Assembly: GCA_018660305.1 (NCBI GenBank) | Contig: JABJKO010000177.1 | Location: 1 to 16,355 of the forward strand | DNA: 16,355 nucleotides | Direction: 5' to 3' | From: Rhodospirillaceae bacterium | Lineage (GTDB): Bacteria; Pseudomonadota; Alphaproteobacteria; MPNO01; UBA2964 | Shown: piece by piece, positions 15,745 through 16,355 of the stretch | How positions within the stretch are numbered: position 1 is the stretch's first letter | Layout: every line of letters begins with the position of its first letter | Notes under the pieces: generated by a model | Databases searched by the model: none | What the model was told of the DNA's origin: nothing | Seen by the model: the letters and a program-made list of their open reading frames with translations, nothing else | Translations under genes and position numbers: made by a program

Positions 15745-15765
15745 GGCCCCTGCCTCAAACCGCCG
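15733..15765. terminator. Stem-loop shared by two convergent stop codons
   Basis: CGGCGG (15733-15738) pairs with CCGCCG (15760-15765), and internally TGAGG (15742-15746) pairs with CCTCA (15753-15757) around CCCCTG. The gltB TGA and the opposite gene's TGA pair with each other in the stem. It is symmetrical, so it would form in both transcripts. There is no U-tract on either side, so a classical intrinsic terminator is not supported; it may stabilise 3' ends or assist Rho-dependent ends. Confidence 0.4.
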
Positions 15766-16333
15766 TCGGAATGAGTTCCAGTCCGCGGTGGGCATCGTTG
15801 GTGGTGCCGGCTTCCAGATCGAAGCGGTTCTGGCTATAGCCGCCGGGCCGCTGGCTTCTCACCGTGATCGCCACCGAGCGCTCTCCCATGCCCCATTCCG
15901 AATGGGGCACCCAGGGCGGCACGATATCCACATGACCGGTGGGCGCCTCGTTTTGCGCCAGTAATTCCAGCGCGGCCTTGCCGGGCACGTTGCCGTCATC
16001 GAGACGCTTATAGACATGGGTCCGCTCCTCGCCATGGAGCACGCCATAGACGGTCCAGGTGTGGGCATGATCATGCACATTGGCGCGATGATGGGGCTGG
16101 CGGATCAGAGCGCCGACGAAAAAATCATAATCGGGATCATGGTGGAGCTGCAGTTCGACACCGCGCTTGGCCGGCCAGGCATTTGATGCTTGCCGCATGG
16201 CCGCATCGGCACAAAGGGTTTTAAGAAGCCCCCGGACGCCTTCCCAATGCTCGGTCTCGGGCAGGTCCTTCGCCCAGTGGGCGCGCAGATCGTCGATAAA
16301 CACGGCGAATGCCGGAACGGAATAGTCAGCCAA
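15755..16333 (-). CDS. Cupin protein, cysteine dioxygenase type
   Basis: The 192-residue product is a single-domain cupin resembling the thiol/cysteine dioxygenase group, iron enzymes that add O2 to thiols such as cysteine or 3-mercaptopropionate. The first metal motif is NVHDHAHTW (His87, His89), followed by GVLHGEERTHVY; the third ligand is probably His144 in PWVPHSEWG. The Glu of the standard cupin motif 1 is absent, which fits a three-His site of the dioxygenase type. The substrate cannot be told. The start is TTG at 16331-16333, with AAGGAGG five bases upstream, decisive for this start. No signal peptide is present, so it is cytoplasmic. It converges on gltB with a 10-bp gap; its promoter is outside the window. 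Overall fold 0.85, specific activity 0.5. Confidence 0.75.
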   Translation of the reverse strand: MADYSVPAFAVFIDDLRAHWAKDLPETEHWEGVRGLLKTLCADAAMRQASNAWPAKRGVELQLHHDPDYDFFVGALIRQPHHRANVHDHAHTWTVYGVLHGEERTHVYKRLDDGNVPGKAALELLAQNEAPTGHVDIVPPWVPHSEWGMGERSVAITVRSQRPGGYSQNRFDLEAGTTNDAHRGLELIPTAV

Positions 16334-16355
16334 TTTTGCCTCCTTGTTTTTGTCG

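Overview
This window reads as a chromosomal segment of a GC-rich alphaproteobacterium, most likely a Rhodospirillales-like lineage. The evidence is the gene order kdsD-lptC-lptA-lptB-rpoN-hpf-ptsN, the long form of HPF, a short RNase D without HRDC domains, and glutamate synthase arranged gltD-gltB. The genus cannot be named from the sequence alone. Almost all of the window is housekeeping DNA. There is no phage, IS transposase, CRISPR array, toxin-antitoxin pair or defence system.

Left edge (1-281): no convincing gene. Bases 1-259 are one highly structured inverted-repeat element. Its 28-bp ends match at 25 of 28 positions, and inside lie a perfect 19-bp inverted repeat (33-51/103-121) and further nested hairpins. 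It resembles a non-autonomous palindromic repeat or structured RNA, and it is the most unusual thing in the window.

Minus-strand cluster (282-6548): transcription runs kdsD, lptC, lptA, lptB, rpoN, hpf, ptsN. KdsD makes arabinose-5-phosphate for Kdo, and LptC/LptA/LptB are parts of the lipopolysaccharide export machine. RpoN is sigma-54, HPF hibernates ribosomes, and PtsN is the terminal phospho-acceptor of the nitrogen PTS. The genes are tightly packed; lptC and lptA overlap by 4 nt, and the 171-bp hpf-rpoN gap could hold a separate promoter. A promoter candidate lies just upstream of kdsD.

Centre (6661-9419): a minus-strand RNase D gene sits 91 bp downstream of a tRNA-Leu(CAG) gene, which has a perfect TTGACA -35 box. 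Divergent from the tRNA is a plus-strand gene for an NDUFA9-like NAD(P)-binding protein with its own good promoter. It converges on uppP (undecaprenyl-diphosphatase). UppP starts at TTG, and its Shine-Dalgarno sequence can pair into a small hairpin.

Right part (9420-16333): a 338-bp divergent intergenic region with several symmetrical motifs precedes gltD and gltB, the small and large subunits of NADPH glutamate synthase (4-nt overlap). gltB meets, tail to tail, a cupin gene of the cysteine-dioxygenase type; both stop codons lie in one stem-loop. Together the window links envelope biogenesis (Kdo, LPS transport, lipid carrier recycling) with nitrogen control and assimilation (RpoN, PtsN, GOGAT).
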